Below are positions 4,956-5,497 of a DNA stretch of 5,497 bases, piece by piece (within the stretch, counting starts at the first letter, position 1; each line of letters starts with the position of its first letter). The translations under genes and the position numbers were made by a program. A model generated the notes under the pieces. It did no database searches. It was not told the origin of the DNA and worked only from the letters and a program-made list of their open reading frames with translations. Origin of the DNA: Gammaproteobacteria bacterium (GTDB lineage Bacteria > Pseudomonadota > Gammaproteobacteria > Burkholderiales > Burkholderiaceae_C); NCBI GenBank assembly GCA_030054245.1, contig JASGCH010000106.1, positions 1-5,497 of the forward strand, read 5' to 3'.

Positions 4956-5497
4956 TTAAAGATAAGATTTCAAGATTTCTACTTTGTCGGTTTTTTCCCA
5001 ACTAAAGTCGGCATGAGATCGCCCAAAATGACCGTAAGTCGCCGTTTTTTGATAAATAGGGCGTAGTAAATCTAACATACGAATGATGCCTTTAGGTCGT
5101 AAATCAAAAACTTCTAAGATAATTTGAGCTAATTTACTGTCGCTCACGACGCCGGTACCAAAAGTATTTACCGTCACATTCATGGGCTTAGCCACGCCAA
5201 TGGCATAAGCTACTTGGATTTGGCATTTACTAGCCATACCAGCACCCACTATATTCTTGGCAACATACCTAGCCGCGTAGGCCGCGGATCGGTCCACCTT
5301 GGATGGATCCTTTCCCGAAAAAGCTCCTCCTCCATGGGGGCAAGCCCCGCCGTAGGTATCTACAATAATTTTTCGCCCGGTTAATCCGCAATCTCCTTGA
5401 GGTCCCCCGATCACAAACCTACCGGTTGGATTGATCAGGTATTGGGTGTCGTTGGTTAACCAATTCTTTGGAAAAGTAGGATAAATGATCTCTTCTC
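4956..5497 (-). CDS. metK: S-adenosylmethionine synthetase, C-terminal part (cut by window edge)
   Basis: This is the last 179 residues of methionine adenosyltransferase, the cytoplasmic enzyme that makes S-adenosylmethionine from methionine and ATP. The frame stays open to the window's right edge, so the 5' half is missing. Visible family blocks are INPTGRFVIGGP, GDCGLTGRKIIVDTYGG, the ATP/phosphate-binding GGGAFSGKDPSKVDRSAAYAARY, YAIGVA, and the C-terminal DLRPKGII.MLDLLRPIY..TA.YGHFGR with FSWEKTDK. These contain the lysines, arginine and aspartate that line the active site in E. coli MetK. The VNTFGTG..VSD and RPKGII.MLDLLRPIY wording is betaproteobacterial in style. The gene ends normally after KSYL and is followed 6 bp later by phaC on the same strand. 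A GTG at 5414-5412 is internal, not a start. Confidence 0.97.
   Translation of the reverse strand, partial: EEIIYPTFPKNWLTNDTQYLINPTGRFVIGGPQGDCGLTGRKIIVDTYGGACPHGGGAFSGKDPSKVDRSAAYAARYVAKNIVGAGMASKCQIQVAYAIGVAKPMNVTVNTFGTGVVSDSKLAQIILEVFDLRPKGIIRMLDLLRPIYQKTATYGHFGRSHADFSWEKTDKVEILKSYL

Noticed and set aside
5412..5414. GTG as a start codon for a 152-residue protein
   Set aside because: The frame continues upstream with conserved MetK sequence (INPTGRF immediately before), so this GTG is an internal valine codon.
1..5497. CRISPR array, insertion sequence, phage or toxin-antitoxin genes
   Set aside because: No regularly spaced repeats, transposase, integrase or small toxin-like pairs were seen; the window is metabolic and membrane-transport genes with spacers.

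Overview
The window carries five protein genes, all on the minus strand. Read 5'->3' on that strand they are the 3' part of metK (S-adenosylmethionine synthetase), phaC (class I polyhydroxyalkanoate synthase), phaB (acetoacetyl-CoA reductase), an acyl-CoA dehydrogenase gene, and an exbD/tolR-type gene. MetK, PhaB and ExbD read most like betaproteobacterial (Burkholderiales-type) versions. Examples are the MetK stretch VNTFGTG..VSD with DLRPKGII.MLDLLRPIY, the PhaB stretch GVTVNTVSPGYIGTDMVKAI, and the ExbD stretch PEINLIPFIDVLLVILIF. The DNA is moderately AT-rich and has A/T homopolymers inside genes, which is unusual for free-living Burkholderiales. A low-GC or host-associated betaproteobacterium is therefore a reasonable inference, but no genus can be named from the sequence alone.

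Layout. Positions 1-319 hold no gene but contain a strong hairpin and a short repeat family. ExbD occupies 320-742. Positions 743-949 are a non-coding spacer with nested inverted repeats; it may be a structured leader of exbD or a separate small RNA. The acyl-CoA dehydrogenase occupies 950-2185, followed in coordinate order by an 80-bp gap. PhaB occupies 2266-3009. Positions 3010-3251 are a non-coding spacer with a plausible phaB promoter overlapped by a TGCAA/TTGCA dyad. PhaC occupies 3252-4949 and lies 6 bp downstream of metK, which runs off the window's right edge.

Function. PhaB reduces acetoacetyl-CoA to (R)-3-hydroxybutyryl-CoA, and PhaC polymerises this to poly(3-hydroxybutyrate) on granules. 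The usual third gene, the beta-ketothiolase phaA, is absent, and a 242-bp spacer separates phaC from phaB. An acyl-CoA dehydrogenase lies directly downstream of phaB, so a supply of CoA thioesters from fatty-acid oxidation is possible, but this is inference from position only. ExbD would normally act with ExbB, and no exbB lies in the window.

The proteins themselves are ordinary, and no new multi-gene system is evident. The points that merit a second look are the metK-phaC junction, the lack of Shine-Dalgarno sequences at all four visible starts, the structured spacer at 850-951, the phaB promoter/dyad, and the homopolymer tracts inside phaB and phaC.
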